DNA of 64,000 bases from Pseudomonas sp. PDM18 (GTDB taxonomy: Bacteria > Pseudomonadota > Gammaproteobacteria > Pseudomonadales > Pseudomonadaceae). This document shows positions 1-9,402 of the stretch, piece after piece. How positions within the stretch are numbered: the first letter of the stretch is position 1; every line of letters starts with the position of its first letter. The stretch spans positions 206,604 to 270,603 of the forward strand of contig NZ_JACVBX010000010.1 in the NCBI RefSeq assembly GCF_014852585.1, written 5' to 3'. Under the pieces are notes generated by a model, which saw only the letters and a list, made by a program, of their open reading frames with translations, made no database searches and was not told the origin of the DNA. Both the position numbers and the translations under genes were made by a program.

Positions 1-1782
1 ATCGCTCCATTCGTCGCCTTTAGGCGAGAAGAACAGCAAGGCGGGTGGGCCGAACAGGTTGTAGCGGTCGAGCAGGGCGCGCTGTTCCTCGGTGCTGGCC
101 GTCATGTCGAAGCGCAGCAGGACGAAGCCGGGCAGTTGCGACTGGACTTCCGGTGCCGGTAGCACCTGGCGCTCGATGATCTTGCAACTGATGCACCAGT
201 CGGCGTACCAGTCCAGCAGCACCGGCCGACCGGCGGCCTGGGCGCTGGCTAGCGCGGCGTTGAGCTGCGCCGGGGTGGTGACGTTCTGCCAGTCGCCAGG
301 GGTGGACGTCGGTGGGCCCGCATGCAGACCTGGGGTGTTGCGGCCCAGCGGGTGCAACGGGTCGGACTCGCCGCGCAGGGCGCCGGTCCAGGCGGCCACG
401 GCGTAGACCAGCAGCATCAGGCCGAACAACTGGCCGAGGCGCTGCAGCGGCTTCTTCGGTCCCAGTTCGAGGGTGCCGATGGCCAGGGCGACGCCGCCGG
501 CCAGGGTACCCCACAGGGTCAGTGCCACCGGTCCGGACACCAGGCGTTCGAGCATCCAGATGGCCACGGCCAGCAGCATCACGCCGAAGACGTTGCGCAC
601 GCCGTTCATCCAGGCGCCGCTTTTGGGCAGCAGCGCGCCGCCACCGACAGCGAAGATCACCAGCGGCGTGCCCATGCCCAGGCCCAGGGAGAACAGCAGC
701 AGGCCGCCGCCCACCGCGTCGCCGGTGCTGCTGATGTACAGCAGCAGGCCGGCCAGCGGGGCGGTCACGCAGGGCGAGACCAGCAGGCTGGAGAGCACGC
801 CCAGGGTCGCTGCGCCGGCAATGGAGCCGCCGCGGGTGTTGTTCGCCACGTTGTCCAGGCGTTCGCGGATGAAGCCCGGCAGGCGCATCTCGAACACGCC
901 GAACATGGCGATGGCGAAGACCACGAAGAAGGCCGCGAAGGGGATCAGCACCCAGGGCGACTGCAGCATCGCCTGCAGGTTGAGCTTGGCGCCGAACAGG
1001 CCCATCAGGGTGCCGAGCACCGCGTAGCAGGCCGCCATCGGCAGCACGTAGGCCAGCGACAGCGCCAGGCCGCGCATGCCGCCCGGACGGCCACGCAGCA
1101 CGACGCCGGAGAGGATCGGCAGCATCGGCAGCACGCAGGGGGTGAAGGTCAGCGCCAGGCCCAGCAGGAAGAAGATCACCAGCGCGCGGCCGAGCTTCTT
1201 GATCTTGCCCGGCTCGTGGTCGCCCAGCAGGCTGGCCAGCGGGTTGCTCGAAGCGGCGGCGGACTTGGCGGCAGCAGAAGGCGCGGGACCGGTCAACACA
1301 CTGGCGGCCTGGCCGTCGGCGATCTGCAGGCGAGTGGTTTCCGGCGCGTAGCACAGGCCCTTGTCGGCGCAGCCCTGGTAGCTGACGACCAGGGTGAAGG
1401 GCTTGTGCTGCGGGTTGACCAGCGGCACGTCGATGTCGGTGATGGCGTAATACACCACCGTGTCGCCGAAATAGTCGTCGTGATGCTGCTTGCCCGGTGG
1501 CAGCTTCACCTCGCCAATGCTCACGCCGCTGTCGGCGGGTTCGACCTTGAAACTGAAACGGTGCTGGTAGAGGTAATAGCCGTCGGCATTGATGAAGCGC
1601 AGCTTCACCTGCTGACTGTCGCTGTCCTCGACGCTGACGCGGAAGGCCTCGGCCACCGGCAGGAAGTCGCCCTTGGCCGGTTGCCCGACGGCGAAGCCGC
1701 CCTTGTCGGCGGGTTTGTCGAACAGGCCGGCGGAAGCGGGCAGGGCGATCAGCAGCAGGAGCAGGGTGAGCAGGCGGCGCAT
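1..1782 (-). CDS. dsbD: Thiol:disulfide interchange protein DsbD (partial, C-terminus cut by window edge)
   Basis: Inner-membrane reductase that carries electrons from cytoplasmic thioredoxin to periplasmic DsbC/DsbG and cytochrome c maturation. The ORF is open at the left edge, so 594 codons are visible and only a short tail is missing for a family of about 570-600 aa. It begins MRRLL with a signal peptide ending near Ala-Ser-Ala, followed by a periplasmic Ig-like domain containing YQGCADKGLCY (about residues 135-150). Next come the central eight-helix domain with FTPCVLPM and SPCVTAP, and a C-terminal thioredoxin-like domain with the active site WCISCK. No second gene is visible in the operon. 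Very secure. Confidence 0.96.
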   Translation of the reverse strand, partial: MRRLLTLLLLLIALPASAGLFDKPADKGGFAVGQPAKGDFLPVAEAFRVSVEDSDSQQVKLRFINADGYYLYQHRFSFKVEPADSGVSIGEVKLPPGKQHHDDYFGDTVVYYAITDIDVPLVNPQHKPFTLVVSYQGCADKGLCYAPETTRLQIADGQAASVLTGPAPSAAAKSAAASSNPLASLLGDHEPGKIKKLGRALVIFFLLGLALTFTPCVLPMLPILSGVVLRGRPGGMRGLALSLAYVLPMAACYAVLGTLMGLFGAKLNLQAMLQSPWVLIPFAAFFVVFAIAMFGVFEMRLPGFIRERLDNVANNTRGGSIAGAATLGVLSSLLVSPCVTAPLAGLLLYISSTGDAVGGGLLLFSLGLGMGTPLVIFAVGGGALLPKSGAWMNGVRNVFGVMLLAVAIWMLERLVSGPVALTLWGTLAGGVALAIGTLELGPKKPLQRLGQLFGLMLLVYAVAAWTGALRGESDPLHPLGRNTPGLHAGPPTSTPGDWQNVTTPAQLNAALASAQAAGRPVLLDWYADWCISCKIIERQVLPAPEVQSQLPGFVLLRFDMTASTEEQRALLDRYNLFGPPALLFFSPKGDEWSD

Positions 1783-1943
1783 GGACATCTCGCGGACTAC
1801 GTAATGGGCGGGCATAGGGCTGGCGGGCATGATAGCGGAAAGCTTCCGACGCGGCCCGAGGCGTTGCCGGAAGAGCTGTCACAAGACGTGATAGAGGCTG
1901 TGGGACTGCGCCTACGAGCCCCAGTTCCCCAGGCTCCGCTGCG

Positions 1944-2852
1944 TCAATCGGCCGCTCGCTGGCCGAAGGCCGCCAGCAGGTCGCTGACGAAGGCCTGTTC
2001 GGCGTCGCCGGGATGGCGTCCGCGGTGGCGGGTCAGGCTGAAGGCCACGTCGAAGCCCAGCTCGCCGGGCAGCAGTTCGCGCAGATGGCCACGCTCGATC
2101 CACGGTTGGGCGACATGCTTGGGCAAGTAGCCGATGTGTGCACCGGAAAGGATGAATGCCAGGCTGCCGTCCACCTGCTCGCAGCGCGCGCTGCTGCGAC
2201 TGGTTTGCAGCGGCTCGTCGGCGGCGATGAAGCGGTAGGGGTGCAGGACCTGGTCGGCATCGGCCAGGGAGTCGCGGGTCGGTTTCTTCTCGAGGAAGGC
2301 CGGATGCCCGGCGCCGCAGTAGAGGCCCTGGGGTTCGACGAACAGGGTGTGATGTTCCAGCGCCGCCTGGGTGCCGGCGAAGTAGCCGACCGCCAGGTGC
2401 AGGCGGTCCTGCAGTAACTGGCGCTCCAGCTCGGCGGGCGTGGCGGTGATCAGTTCCAGGCTGACCGCCTCGTTGCGCTGGCGGAAGCGGCGGATCGCCC
2501 CGGACAGCTGCGCCAGGACTTCCACATCCAGCCCCTCGGAAAGTCCGATGCGCACCTCACCCAGCAGCTTGTCGGCTACGCCGCGCGCTTCGTCGCGAAA
2601 TCCCTCGATGGCGACGAACAGGCGCCGCGTCGATTGCAGCAGGTGCTCGCCCTTGGGCGTCAGGCGGAAGCCGCCCTTGCCGCGTTCGCACAGGCGGTAG
2701 CCCAGGCGCGTCTCCAGCTTGGCCATCTGGATGCTGATACTCGGCTGGCTCAGCCCCAGTTCGCCCTGCGCGGCGCTGAAGCCGCCGCATTCCACCACGG
2801 TGACGAACAGCCGCAGCAGTTGCAGGTCGAGGTCGCGCAATTGGCTGAGCAT
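1944..2852 (-). CDS. LysR-family transcriptional regulator
   Basis: A 302-aa LysR-type regulator. The N-terminal winged HTH (about residues 5-65) reads FVTVVECGGFSAAQ...LSQPSISIQMAKLE, followed by a substrate-binding domain of normal length. The ATG at 2852 is preferred because GGAGACAGCC lies just before it; a TTG 12 nt upstream is in frame but has no Shine-Dalgarno of its own. It is divergent from the polyamine-binding protein at 2967, with two CTTTG/CAAAG palindromes between. Inference: it controls the adjacent binding protein and agmatinase in response to a guanidino compound or polyamine. The effector cannot be read from sequence. Confidence 0.9.
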   Translation of the reverse strand: MLSQLRDLDLQLLRLFVTVVECGGFSAAQGELGLSQPSISIQMAKLETRLGYRLCERGKGGFRLTPKGEHLLQSTRRLFVAIEGFRDEARGVADKLLGEVRIGLSEGLDVEVLAQLSGAIRRFRQRNEAVSLELITATPAELERQLLQDRLHLAVGYFAGTQAALEHHTLFVEPQGLYCGAGHPAFLEKKPTRDSLADADQVLHPYRFIAADEPLQTSRSSARCEQVDGSLAFILSGAHIGYLPKHVAQPWIERGHLRELLPGELGFDVAFSLTRHRGRHPGDAEQAFVSDLLAAFGQRAAD

Positions 2853-2870
2853 GGCTGTCTCCAAACATTG

Positions 2871-2915
2871 CTTTGGTGAAATGCCAAAGTAATTAACTTT
2901 GTATTTTTACAAAGT
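2871..2915. promoter_or_regulatory. Two CTTTG-type inverted repeats in a divergent LysR promoter
   Basis: CTTTGG at 2871-2876 pairs with CCAAAG at 2884-2889. ACTTTGTA at 2896-2903 pairs with TACAAAGT at 2908-2915 across a TTTT spacer, a perfect 8-bp-arm palindrome. Both share the CTTTG/CAAAG core and sit between the divergent LysR gene and the PotF-like gene in a locally AT-rich stretch. Paired sites of this kind are typical of LysR recognition and activation sites. Assignment to this regulator is inference. Confidence 0.5.
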
Positions 2916-2966
2916 AAAGCCCGCCCCATGCTCGCCCTATAACGACAACAACCTGAGGCGATGATC

Positions 2967-4058
2967 ATGCGTGCGTTCTTCCAGGCTTCTCTCACGGTGC
3001 TGGCCGTGGCCCTGGCCATGCCCCTGCCGGCGCAGGAGCGGGTGCTCAACCTCTACAACTGGGCGGATTACGTCGGCGCCGATGCGCTGCAGCGCTTCCA
3101 GAAGGAAACCGGTATCCGCGTCAAATACGACACCTTCGACAGCGCCGAGGTGCTCGACAGCAAGCTGATGACCGGCCGCAGCGGCTACGACGTCGTGTTC
3201 CCCGCCAGCAGCGGGCTGGCCCGCGCCATCCAGGCCAAGGCGGTGCAACCGGTGGACGCCGCGCAGCTGAAGAACTTCGCCAACCTCGACCCGGAATTGC
3301 TGGCCAAGCTGGCCGCCATCGACCCCGGCAATCGCTTCGGCGTGCCCTACACCTGGGGCACCGTGGGCCTGGCGATCAACAAAAACGAGGTGCTCAAGCG
3401 CATCCCCGACGCCCCGCTGGACAGCCTCGACCTGCTGTTCAAGCCCGAGTACGCCAGCCGCCTGGCCGACTGCGGCGTCTCGCTGATCGACTCGCCCCAG
3501 GAAGTCATCAGCGTGGCGCTCAACTACCTGGGCAAGTCGCCATACAGCACCGACTCGGCGGACCTGGCCGAGGTCCGCCAGTTGCTGGAGAAGCTACAGC
3601 CCAGCGTGCGCTACATCGCCAGTGGCAAGCACATCAACGACCTGGCCAACGGCACGCTTTGCGTCGCCCTGACGTACACCGGCGATGCACTGATGGGCGC
3701 CGCCCAGGCCAAGCAGGCGAACAAGCCGTACGAGGTGATCTACCGGATTCCCAAGGAAGGCACGCTGATCTGGTTCGACACCATGGCCATCCCGGTGGAC
3801 GCGCCACACCCGCATGAAGCCCGCGCCTTTATCGACTTCATGCTGCGCCCGGAATCCATCGCCGAGCTGACCAACACCCTGTACTTCGCCAACGCCAACC
3901 TGAAGGCCACGCCATTGCTGAATGCCGACGTGGCCGGCGATCCGGACATCTACCCGGCGCCGGCCATGCGCCAGAAGCTGTTCGGCGAGCAATTGCTGAC
4001 CTTGAAGCAGCAGCGCGAGCGCACCCGGCTGTGGTCGGCGTTCCGTACCCGTAGCTGA
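2967..4058 (+). CDS. Periplasmic polyamine-binding protein (PotF/SpuD-like)
   Basis: Extracellular solute-binding protein of an ABC importer for putrescine, spermidine or a related cation. It has a signal peptide (MRAFFQASLTVLAV...) cleaved around residue 23. The family's N-terminal landmark LNLYNWADYVG follows, then FDSAEVLDSKL, GYDVVFPAS and YTWGTVGL. At 363 aa it matches PotF/SpuD length. GAGG at 2954 is spaced 9 nt from the ATG at 2967 but only 3 nt from the in-frame ATG at 2961, so I chose 2967. No permease or ATPase genes are adjacent, so it either uses a transporter encoded elsewhere or acts as a sensor partner. It lies just upstream of the agmatinase gene. Confidence 0.88.
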   Translation: MRAFFQASLTVLAVALAMPLPAQERVLNLYNWADYVGADALQRFQKETGIRVKYDTFDSAEVLDSKLMTGRSGYDVVFPASSGLARAIQAKAVQPVDAAQLKNFANLDPELLAKLAAIDPGNRFGVPYTWGTVGLAINKNEVLKRIPDAPLDSLDLLFKPEYASRLADCGVSLIDSPQEVISVALNYLGKSPYSTDSADLAEVRQLLEKLQPSVRYIASGKHINDLANGTLCVALTYTGDALMGAAQAKQANKPYEVIYRIPKEGTLIWFDTMAIPVDAPHPHEARAFIDFMLRPESIAELTNTLYFANANLKATPLLNADVAGDPDIYPAPAMRQKLFGEQLLTLKQQRERTRLWSAFRTRS

Positions 4059-4071
4059 TTCGTGTGCGCTT

Positions 4072-4192
4072 GCCCTCTCCCTAACCCTCTCCCTGAAGGG
4101 AGAGGGGACCGTTCGGTGCAGGTTGAAGCCGTAGCGTCAGCCGGCACAGGCAGCTCCCTCTCCCTTCAGGGAGAGGGCGGGGGAAGAGGGTG
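4072..4192. repeat. CCCTCTCCC/GGGAGAGGG palindromic element, copy 1
   Basis: Intergenic element between the PotF-like gene and speB. Two perfect hairpins, CCCTCTCCC-tgaa-GGGAGAGGG (4085-4106) and CCCTCTCCC-ttca-GGGAGAGGG (4156-4177), form the two ends of a roughly 120-bp unit with a non-repeated middle, so the ends are inverted copies of each other. Related copies lie at 5264, 35486, 36211 and 62739. It could act as a transcription attenuator between the two genes. Confidence 0.75.
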
Positions 4193-4248
4193 GTCCCGCA
4201 GGCACCGAACCATCAGAACAACACAACAAAGACATTGATGAGGACACC

Positions 4249-5211
4249 ATGGATCTCGCCCAAGACAACGACCAGGCCATCACCCGCGACAGCCTCTACG
4301 GCACCGCCGCCGAATCCACCTACGCCGGCATCACCAGCTTCATGCGCCGCCGCTACAGCCGCGACCTGAACGGCGTCGACCTGGTGGTCAGCGGCGTGCC
4401 CTTCGACACCGCCACCACCAATCGCCCCGGCAGCCGCTTCGGACCGCGGGCGATCCGCGCCGCCTCGGTGCAGATGGCCTGGGCCCGGCACTTCCCCTGG
4501 GAGTTCGATCCCTTCGACCACCTGGCGGTGATCGACTACGGCGACTGCTCCTTCGATCACGGCGTGCCGCAGGAAACCCCGGAAGTCATCGAAGCCCACG
4601 CCGCGCGCATCCTCGATGCCGGCTGCGCGTTGCTGACCCTGGGCGGCGACCACTTCATCAGCTACCCGCTGCTCAAGGCCCACGCGAAGAAGCACGGCCC
4701 GCTGTCGTTGATCCACTTCGACGCCCACAGCGACACCTGGCCGGACGAGGATTGCCAGCGCATCGACCACGGCACCATGTTCTACCACGCCGCCCGCGAG
4801 GGGCTGGTCGACCCGGCGCGCTCGGTGCAGGTCGGCCTGCGCACCACCAATGACGACGTGATGGGCTTCCAGGTGCTGGACGCCCGCGAAGTGCATCGCA
4901 ACACGCCGCAGGCCATCGCCGAGCGCATTCGTGCGCGTGTTGGCGACCACCCGGTGTACCTGACCTTCGACATCGACTGCCTCGACCCGGCCTTCGCTCC
5001 GGGCACAGGTACACCGGTCTGTGGCGGACTGAGCTCGCACCAGGCGTTGGAAATCCTCCGCGCGCTGCGCGGTATCAACCTGGTGGGGATGGATGTGGTG
5101 GAAGTGGCGCCGCCCTACGACAGCGCCGAAATCACCGCCTTGGCCGGCGCGACTTTGGCGATGGAGATGGTTTGCCTGTACGCGGCTCGTCACAAGCTCG
5201 GCGAGCGTTGA
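4249..5211 (+). CDS. speB: Agmatinase (agmatine ureohydrolase), SpeB type
   Basis: Hydrolyses agmatine to putrescine and urea using a binuclear Mn centre. The metal ligands are visible in order: GGDHF (about 140), DAHSDT (about 163) and DIDCLDP (about 243). The family signature APGTGTP follows. The stretches GTMFYHAAREGL and GLRT resemble E. coli SpeB more than the P. aeruginosa guanidinobutyrase/propionase enzymes GbuA and GpuA as I remember them, so agmatinase is preferred. It is 320 aa, normal for the family. The start follows a GAGGA site. It is probably co-regulated with the LysR/PotF-like pair. speA, which makes agmatine, is 6.8 kb downstream. Confidence 0.9.
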   Translation: MDLAQDNDQAITRDSLYGTAAESTYAGITSFMRRRYSRDLNGVDLVVSGVPFDTATTNRPGSRFGPRAIRAASVQMAWARHFPWEFDPFDHLAVIDYGDCSFDHGVPQETPEVIEAHAARILDAGCALLTLGGDHFISYPLLKAHAKKHGPLSLIHFDAHSDTWPDEDCQRIDHGTMFYHAAREGLVDPARSVQVGLRTTNDDVMGFQVLDAREVHRNTPQAIAERIRARVGDHPVYLTFDIDCLDPAFAPGTGTPVCGGLSSHQALEILRALRGINLVGMDVVEVAPPYDSAEITALAGATLAMEMVCLYAARHKLGER

Positions 5212-5263
5212 TGAGTTGATCTTGCCGGAGTGCTGGCGGGGCGCTTCGACAAGATCAAAGGCC

Positions 5264-5373
5264 CCTCACCCTAACCCTCTCCCACAAGCGGGAGAGGGGA
5301 CTGTTCGCTGCAGGATGAAGCCGTTGGGGCAGCCGGCACATATGGCCCCCTCTCCCTCCGGCGTCCCTGCACG
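5264..5373. repeat. CCCTCTCCC-type element, copy 2 (degenerate)
   Basis: Lies between the convergent ends of speB and ctpL. It shares the internal segment of copy 1 (GACTGTTCG.TGCAGG.TGAAGCCGT) and one CCCTCTCCC...GGGAGAGG hairpin, but its right end (CCCCCTCTCCCTCCGGCG) has lost the second palindrome. It resembles an eroded copy of the element at 4072. Confidence 0.65.
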
Positions 5374-5401
5374 AAAAATTGATCCGACGGATACGGAGCC
5401 A

Positions 5402-7369
5402 TCAGACGCGAAACGCCCTGACGGCGGTGTGCAACGCACCGCCCAACTCCTGCAACTGCTCACCGTGGCTACGCCCCTGGCCGATCAGGCGCAGGTTTTC
5501 GCTACCCAGTTCGTGGATGCGCTCGCTGTGGGAGCGAATTTCGCTGACCGCGCCGCTCTGCTGAGCGGAGCTTTCGGCGATGCGCTGGGCCATGCTGGCA
5601 ATGGTGCGGATGGAGCCGACCACCTCGTCCAGTGCGCCCTCGGCGGCGCCGGCCTGGTTGGCGGTGACTTCCGCGTGTTCGACCTGGCTGCGCATCGCCT
5701 CCACCGACTGCCGCGCAGCCTGCTGCAGACGCGCGGTGAGCTGCTGGATTTCCTCGGTGGCGCCGGTGGTGCGCAGGGCCAGCGAGCGCACTTCCTCGGC
5801 GACCACGGCAAACCCGCGGCCCTGTTCGCCAGCCCGCGCGGCCTCGATGGCGGCGTTGAGCGCCAGCAGGTTGGTCTGGTCGGCAATGGAGCGGATCACC
5901 CCCAGCACGTTGCCGATCGTGGCCGACTCCTCGGCGAGGTTCTCGATGGCCTGGGCGTTGCTCTGCACTTCGTCCACCAGCGCGCGCATGCCGCTCAGGC
6001 TGTTGCCGATCACCTGCTGGCCCTGTTCGACGGCCGTACCGGCCGCGTGGCTGGCCGAAGCGGCCTGGCTGGCGTCGCCGGCCACCTGCTGGATCGCCGC
6101 TTCCATGTGGCCCAGCGCGTCACGGATTTCCCCGGTGTCGCTGGCCTGGCGCTCGGCCCCCGCGTGCAGGCCACCGCTGAGTTCGGCCAAGGCGCGGCTG
6201 CTGCCGGCCACTTCCTCGGCGCGCTGGTGGATGGTGCCGACCAGGGTGCCGAGGAAATCGCGCAGGCGGTTCAGCGATTCCTGCAGTTCCAGCAGGTCGC
6301 GGGTGCGGGTTGCCAGGGCGATGGGCTTGGCGAAGTCGCCACGGGCCCAGGTCGAGAGCGCCGGGACCAGTTGGCCAAGAACGCGCGCCAGGCGGCGTTG
6401 CAAGGTGTCGATGAGCAGGGCGGTGGTGAGGATCAGGACAATCAGCGCGCCCTGGATGATGCGCACCTGGGCCTGGATCTTCGAGCGCTCCTCGCGTACC
6501 TGTGGCTCCAGGGTCGCCAGCGCCTGCTGCACGGCGCCCAGGCGCTGGGCGGTGGCGTTGGCCAGCTCCTGGCGCTGGGCGATCAGCTGGCGGGTGCGGT
6601 TGAGTTCATCCGGGTAGCGGCGCAGCACGCTGCTGAGGTCGCGCTTCAAGGCGACGCCACGGTCCTCGCTCTGCGTCTGGGCGGCCGGCTGCGATTCCAG
6701 ACCCATCATGGCGGCGAAGTCGTCGGAGGCGGAGGCTTGTTGCTCCAGCACGCCGAGCAGCGGCAGGGCGTCGATGCGCTCGGCCAGCTGGCGCAGGGTT
6801 TCCAGCTCGCGCTGGATATCCTCGGCGAGCGCTGGGTTGCCGCTCTCCACCAGCTTGGCACGGGCGTGGGCCAGGCGCGTCAGGTGCAGGCCGGCTTGCA
6901 GCAGCGGGGGGCGGTACTCGGCGGCGGCGGGGTTCTGGCTGGCATCGGCATAGGCGCCGAGCTGGTCCAGCGCGGCCAGCAGGTCACGCTCGGCCTGCAG
7001 CAGCAGGCCCTGTGGGTCGCCGGCCAGCTTGCCGGCGGCAAGCAGCTGGTTGCCGCTGAACTGGTGCAGTTCGTCGAGGCTCCGGCCGAGAAGCTGGCTG
7101 AGGCTGTCTGGCAGTTGCGGCAGCTCCTGGGCGAGTTCGTCCAGGCCCTGCTGGGCGGCTTTCTGCTTGAGCGCGTCGCCGCTGGCGAGGTACGCCTGGA
7201 TGTTCTGCGCGACCTTGCGCTCGAAGCCCTGGGAGAGCTCCAGGTAGCGGTCCATCAGCGTGAACGGGCGCTCCAGGGCGCGTTGCGACCACCACAGAGT
7301 GGCGCCCAGCGCGAGGCACACGAGCAGGAGCAGGAAGGTGTTGAGGTTGGTGAGCAGCTTGAGGCGCAT
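5402..7369 (-). CDS. ctpL: Methyl-accepting chemotaxis protein CtpL (phosphate taxis)
   Basis: A 655-aa chemoreceptor. It has a transmembrane segment at about residues 8-27, a long all-helical periplasmic domain to about 320, a second transmembrane segment ([12 protein letters not shown]), and a HAMP-like linker. The cytoplasmic signalling domain carries the invariant hairpin tip ([15 protein letters not shown] and [13 protein letters not shown]). Length and position beside gcbA and dsbD match P. aeruginosa CtpL (PA4844), which mediates taxis to inorganic phosphate under starvation together with PstS. That function is family knowledge, not shown here. A Pho-box candidate precedes the gene. 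The C-terminal CheR/CheB pentapeptide is absent. Confidence 0.88.
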   Translation of the reverse strand: MRLKLLTNLNTFLLLLVCLALGATLWWSQRALERPFTLMDRYLELSQGFERKVAQNIQAYLASGDALKQKAAQQGLDELAQELPQLPDSLSQLLGRSLDELHQFSGNQLLAAGKLAGDPQGLLLQAERDLLAALDQLGAYADASQNPAAAEYRPPLLQAGLHLTRLAHARAKLVESGNPALAEDIQRELETLRQLAERIDALPLLGVLEQQASASDDFAAMMGLESQPAAQTQSEDRGVALKRDLSSVLRRYPDELNRTRQLIAQRQELANATAQRLGAVQQALATLEPQVREERSKIQAQVRIIQGALIVLILTTALLIDTLQRRLARVLGQLVPALSTWARGDFAKPIALATRTRDLLELQESLNRLRDFLGTLVGTIHQRAEEVAGSSRALAELSGGLHAGAERQASDTGEIRDALGHMEAAIQQVAGDASQAASASHAAGTAVEQGQQVIGNSLSGMRALVDEVQSNAQAIENLAEESATIGNVLGVIRSIADQTNLLALNAAIEAARAGEQGRGFAVVAEEVRSLALRTTGATEEIQQLTARLQQAARQSVEAMRSQVEHAEVTANQAGAAEGALDEVVGSIRTIASMAQRIAESSAQQSGAVSEIRSHSERIHELGSENLRLIGQGRSHGEQLQELGGALHTAVRAFRV

Positions 7370-7424
7370 GGCAGGTCTCGACCGACAGCGAAAAAACGGC
7401 GAGCCCTGAACCTATTGCAGTTTC

Positions 7425-7442
7425 GTTACTGGCTGATGACAC
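7425..7442 (-). promoter_or_regulatory. Pho-box candidate upstream of ctpL
   Basis: On the minus strand GTGTCAT-CAGC-CAGTAAC resembles the PhoB box CTGTNAT-N4-CTGTNAT: two 7-mers separated by exactly 4 nt, with three mismatches. It ends 55 bp before the ctpL start, followed about 10 nt later by TAGGTT as a possible -10. The fit is consistent with the known PhoB dependence of ctpL in P. aeruginosa. Confidence 0.45.
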
Positions 7443-7503
7443 GGTGCCAGCATCTGGTCGGGAAATGGCGCGGCAGAGCGCCGCGTCGGACCGCTGGCGG
7501 GTG

Positions 7504-9114
7504 TTACTTGTAGACCTCGACGCGATTGCGGCCGCCGTGTTTGGCGGTGTACAGCGCCTCGTCGGCCTGCTTGGCGAGGGTCTTGATGTCCATCTCCTCG
7601 CCCAGTTCGGCGATGCCGCAGCTGAAGGTGCAGGACAGGTCGTGGGGCTGCGCCGGGTAGTGGATTTCGGCGAAGCGCTGGCGGATCTCCTCCAGCACCT
7701 TGTGCGCCGAGGCGGCATCGGTGTCCGGCAGCACCACGGCGAACTCCTCGCCGCCGTATCGGCCGATGTGATCGGTCTTGCGCAGGCGCTGCTTGAGGAA
7801 CAGCGCCAGGCTTTTGATCACGCGGTCGCCCATGGGGTGGCCGTAGGTGTCGTTGACCCGCTTGAAGTGGTCGATGTCGAGCATCGCGAAGGTCAGCGGA
7901 CGTTCCTCGCGGCGCGCGCGGAAGCGCGCATCGTCGAGCAGTTGCAAGGTGTGGGTGTGGTTGTACAGGCCGGTGAGGCTGTCGCGCACCATCCGCGCCT
8001 TCAGGCTGCGCGCTCGGGCGGCGCGGTTGCGCACGGTGGCGATCAGGTGGCGCGGCTTGATCGGCTTGGTGAGGAAGTCGTCGCCGCCTTCGCTCATGGC
8101 GTCGAGCTGCTTGTCCAGATCGTCCTCGGCGGACAGGTAGATGATCGGCACGCTGACGTAGCGCTCGTGCTGGCGGATCACCTTGGCCAGCTCGGTGCCC
8201 AGGCACTCGGGCATGTACATGTCGAGGATGATCAGGTCCGGCTGGAATTCGGCCAGTTCGGCCATCACCGACAGCGGCGCGGTGAGCGCGCGGGTAACGA
8301 TGCCGGCGCTGTTGAGGACCATCTCGGTATGCGCGGCCTGGGCGCGGGAGTCGTCGACGATCAGCACGCGAAACGGCTCGTAGTGCGCCACGCGAGTCAG
8401 TGTCTCGATTTTCTCCAGCAGGCCGGAGGCGTCCAGCGCGCCGCTGAAGAAGTCCTGTCCGCCCGCGCGGGCAGCGGCCAGGCGGGTCGGGGTGTCGGTT
8501 TCTTCATGGCTGAAGAACAGCACCGGCAGCTTCTGCTTGAGGCCGGCCTGGGCCTCGTCGGCCAGCGCCAGGCCCTGGCCGTTGGCGAAGTCGATTTCCA
8601 TCACGATGGCCGCCGGATGGCGGTCGGCCATGGCGGCGCGGAAGGCGTTGGCGTGCTCGCAGGGCTGCGCGGCCATACCGAAGAACTCCAACTGCTGGGC
8701 CAGGCGCTCGGCGCGCTCCTGGTCCTGCAGGGCCAGGTAAACCGGCTTGCGCAGGGGTGGCAGGTGGGTCTGCTCGAACTGGTCGCCGTGGCGCAGGCCG
8801 GTGCGCGACAGGCGCTGCATCAGGCGGTTGAGTTCGGTGATCAGCTCGCTGGAGAGACGCCCGCGGTTGTCCTGCACGGCGCGCAGGCACTGGTCGATCG
8901 CCTTGGCCAAGTCCGCATGCTCGGCCTGCTCGAAGCGTTCGGCGTAGCGCTGCAGGCGCAGGCAAGCCTCGGCGAGCTCCGCCATACCCGCGCTGTTCCA
9001 CTCCGAGCGCGACAGGCGCTGCCAGACTTCCAGCAGGTGACGTGCCTGGTGGATCACCCGCTGGGCGAAGTGATGCTTGAGGCGGTCGAGGGATGGATCG
9101 TCGAGCTCGGTCAT
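7504..9114 (-). CDS. gcbA: Diguanylate cyclase response regulator GcbA (REC-REC-GGDEF)
   Basis: A 536-aa soluble protein. A helical N-terminal part (residues 1-120) is followed by a degenerate receiver domain (about 125-240) whose phospho-acceptor position reads VMEID rather than LLD and which lacks the conserved Lys. A second, intact receiver (about 247-365) has VDDS, IILDMYMP and LTKPIKP. The C-terminal GGDEF domain has active site GGEEF and an RKTD inhibitory site five residues before it, so it is a predicted active c-di-GMP synthase with product inhibition. The order matches PA4843/GcbA, which promotes initial surface attachment in Pseudomonas. The 288 bp upstream hold only a weak hairpin (CTTCGG 9224-9229 with CCGAAG 9238-9243). 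Confidence 0.9.
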   Translation of the reverse strand: MTELDDPSLDRLKHHFAQRVIHQARHLLEVWQRLSRSEWNSAGMAELAEACLRLQRYAERFEQAEHADLAKAIDQCLRAVQDNRGRLSSELITELNRLMQRLSRTGLRHGDQFEQTHLPPLRKPVYLALQDQERAERLAQQLEFFGMAAQPCEHANAFRAAMADRHPAAIVMEIDFANGQGLALADEAQAGLKQKLPVLFFSHEETDTPTRLAAARAGGQDFFSGALDASGLLEKIETLTRVAHYEPFRVLIVDDSRAQAAHTEMVLNSAGIVTRALTAPLSVMAELAEFQPDLIILDMYMPECLGTELAKVIRQHERYVSVPIIYLSAEDDLDKQLDAMSEGGDDFLTKPIKPRHLIATVRNRAARARSLKARMVRDSLTGLYNHTHTLQLLDDARFRARREERPLTFAMLDIDHFKRVNDTYGHPMGDRVIKSLALFLKQRLRKTDHIGRYGGEEFAVVLPDTDAASAHKVLEEIRQRFAEIHYPAQPHDLSCTFSCGIAELGEEMDIKTLAKQADEALYTAKHGGRNRVEVYK

Positions 9115-9402
9115 CGCGCGCTTCTTTATAGAGCCGTACCGGCGGCCTGCGGGGCGAAGATGTTTCCGCCGTGATACACAGTGGTGGCCCTATGCTACCA
9201 ATCCTTGATGGCAATAACAGTGCCTTCGGTCAAACATCCGAAGCTTTGTATTTCGCAGCATTAACCAGCACCATGCGCAGGGTAGGCTGCGCTGACCCGC
9301 CTGCGTGCGGCATGCTTGCGCAGTGAGGCCTAAAATCCCGGCACCCTGGGGCCGGTTGCGGGTCCAAGCTATCTTCGAATTCGGGACATCAAGGAACTTG
9401 CC

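Noticed and set aside
4249..5211. Guanidinobutyrase or guanidinopropionase (GbuA/GpuA)
   Set aside because: Residues around GTMFY and CLDPAFAPGTGTP resemble E. coli SpeB more closely, though activity on related substrates is not excluded.
5093..7513. 806-codon plus-strand frame opposite ctpL
   Set aside because: Antisense shadow of the chemoreceptor; low-complexity and no ribosome site or domain.
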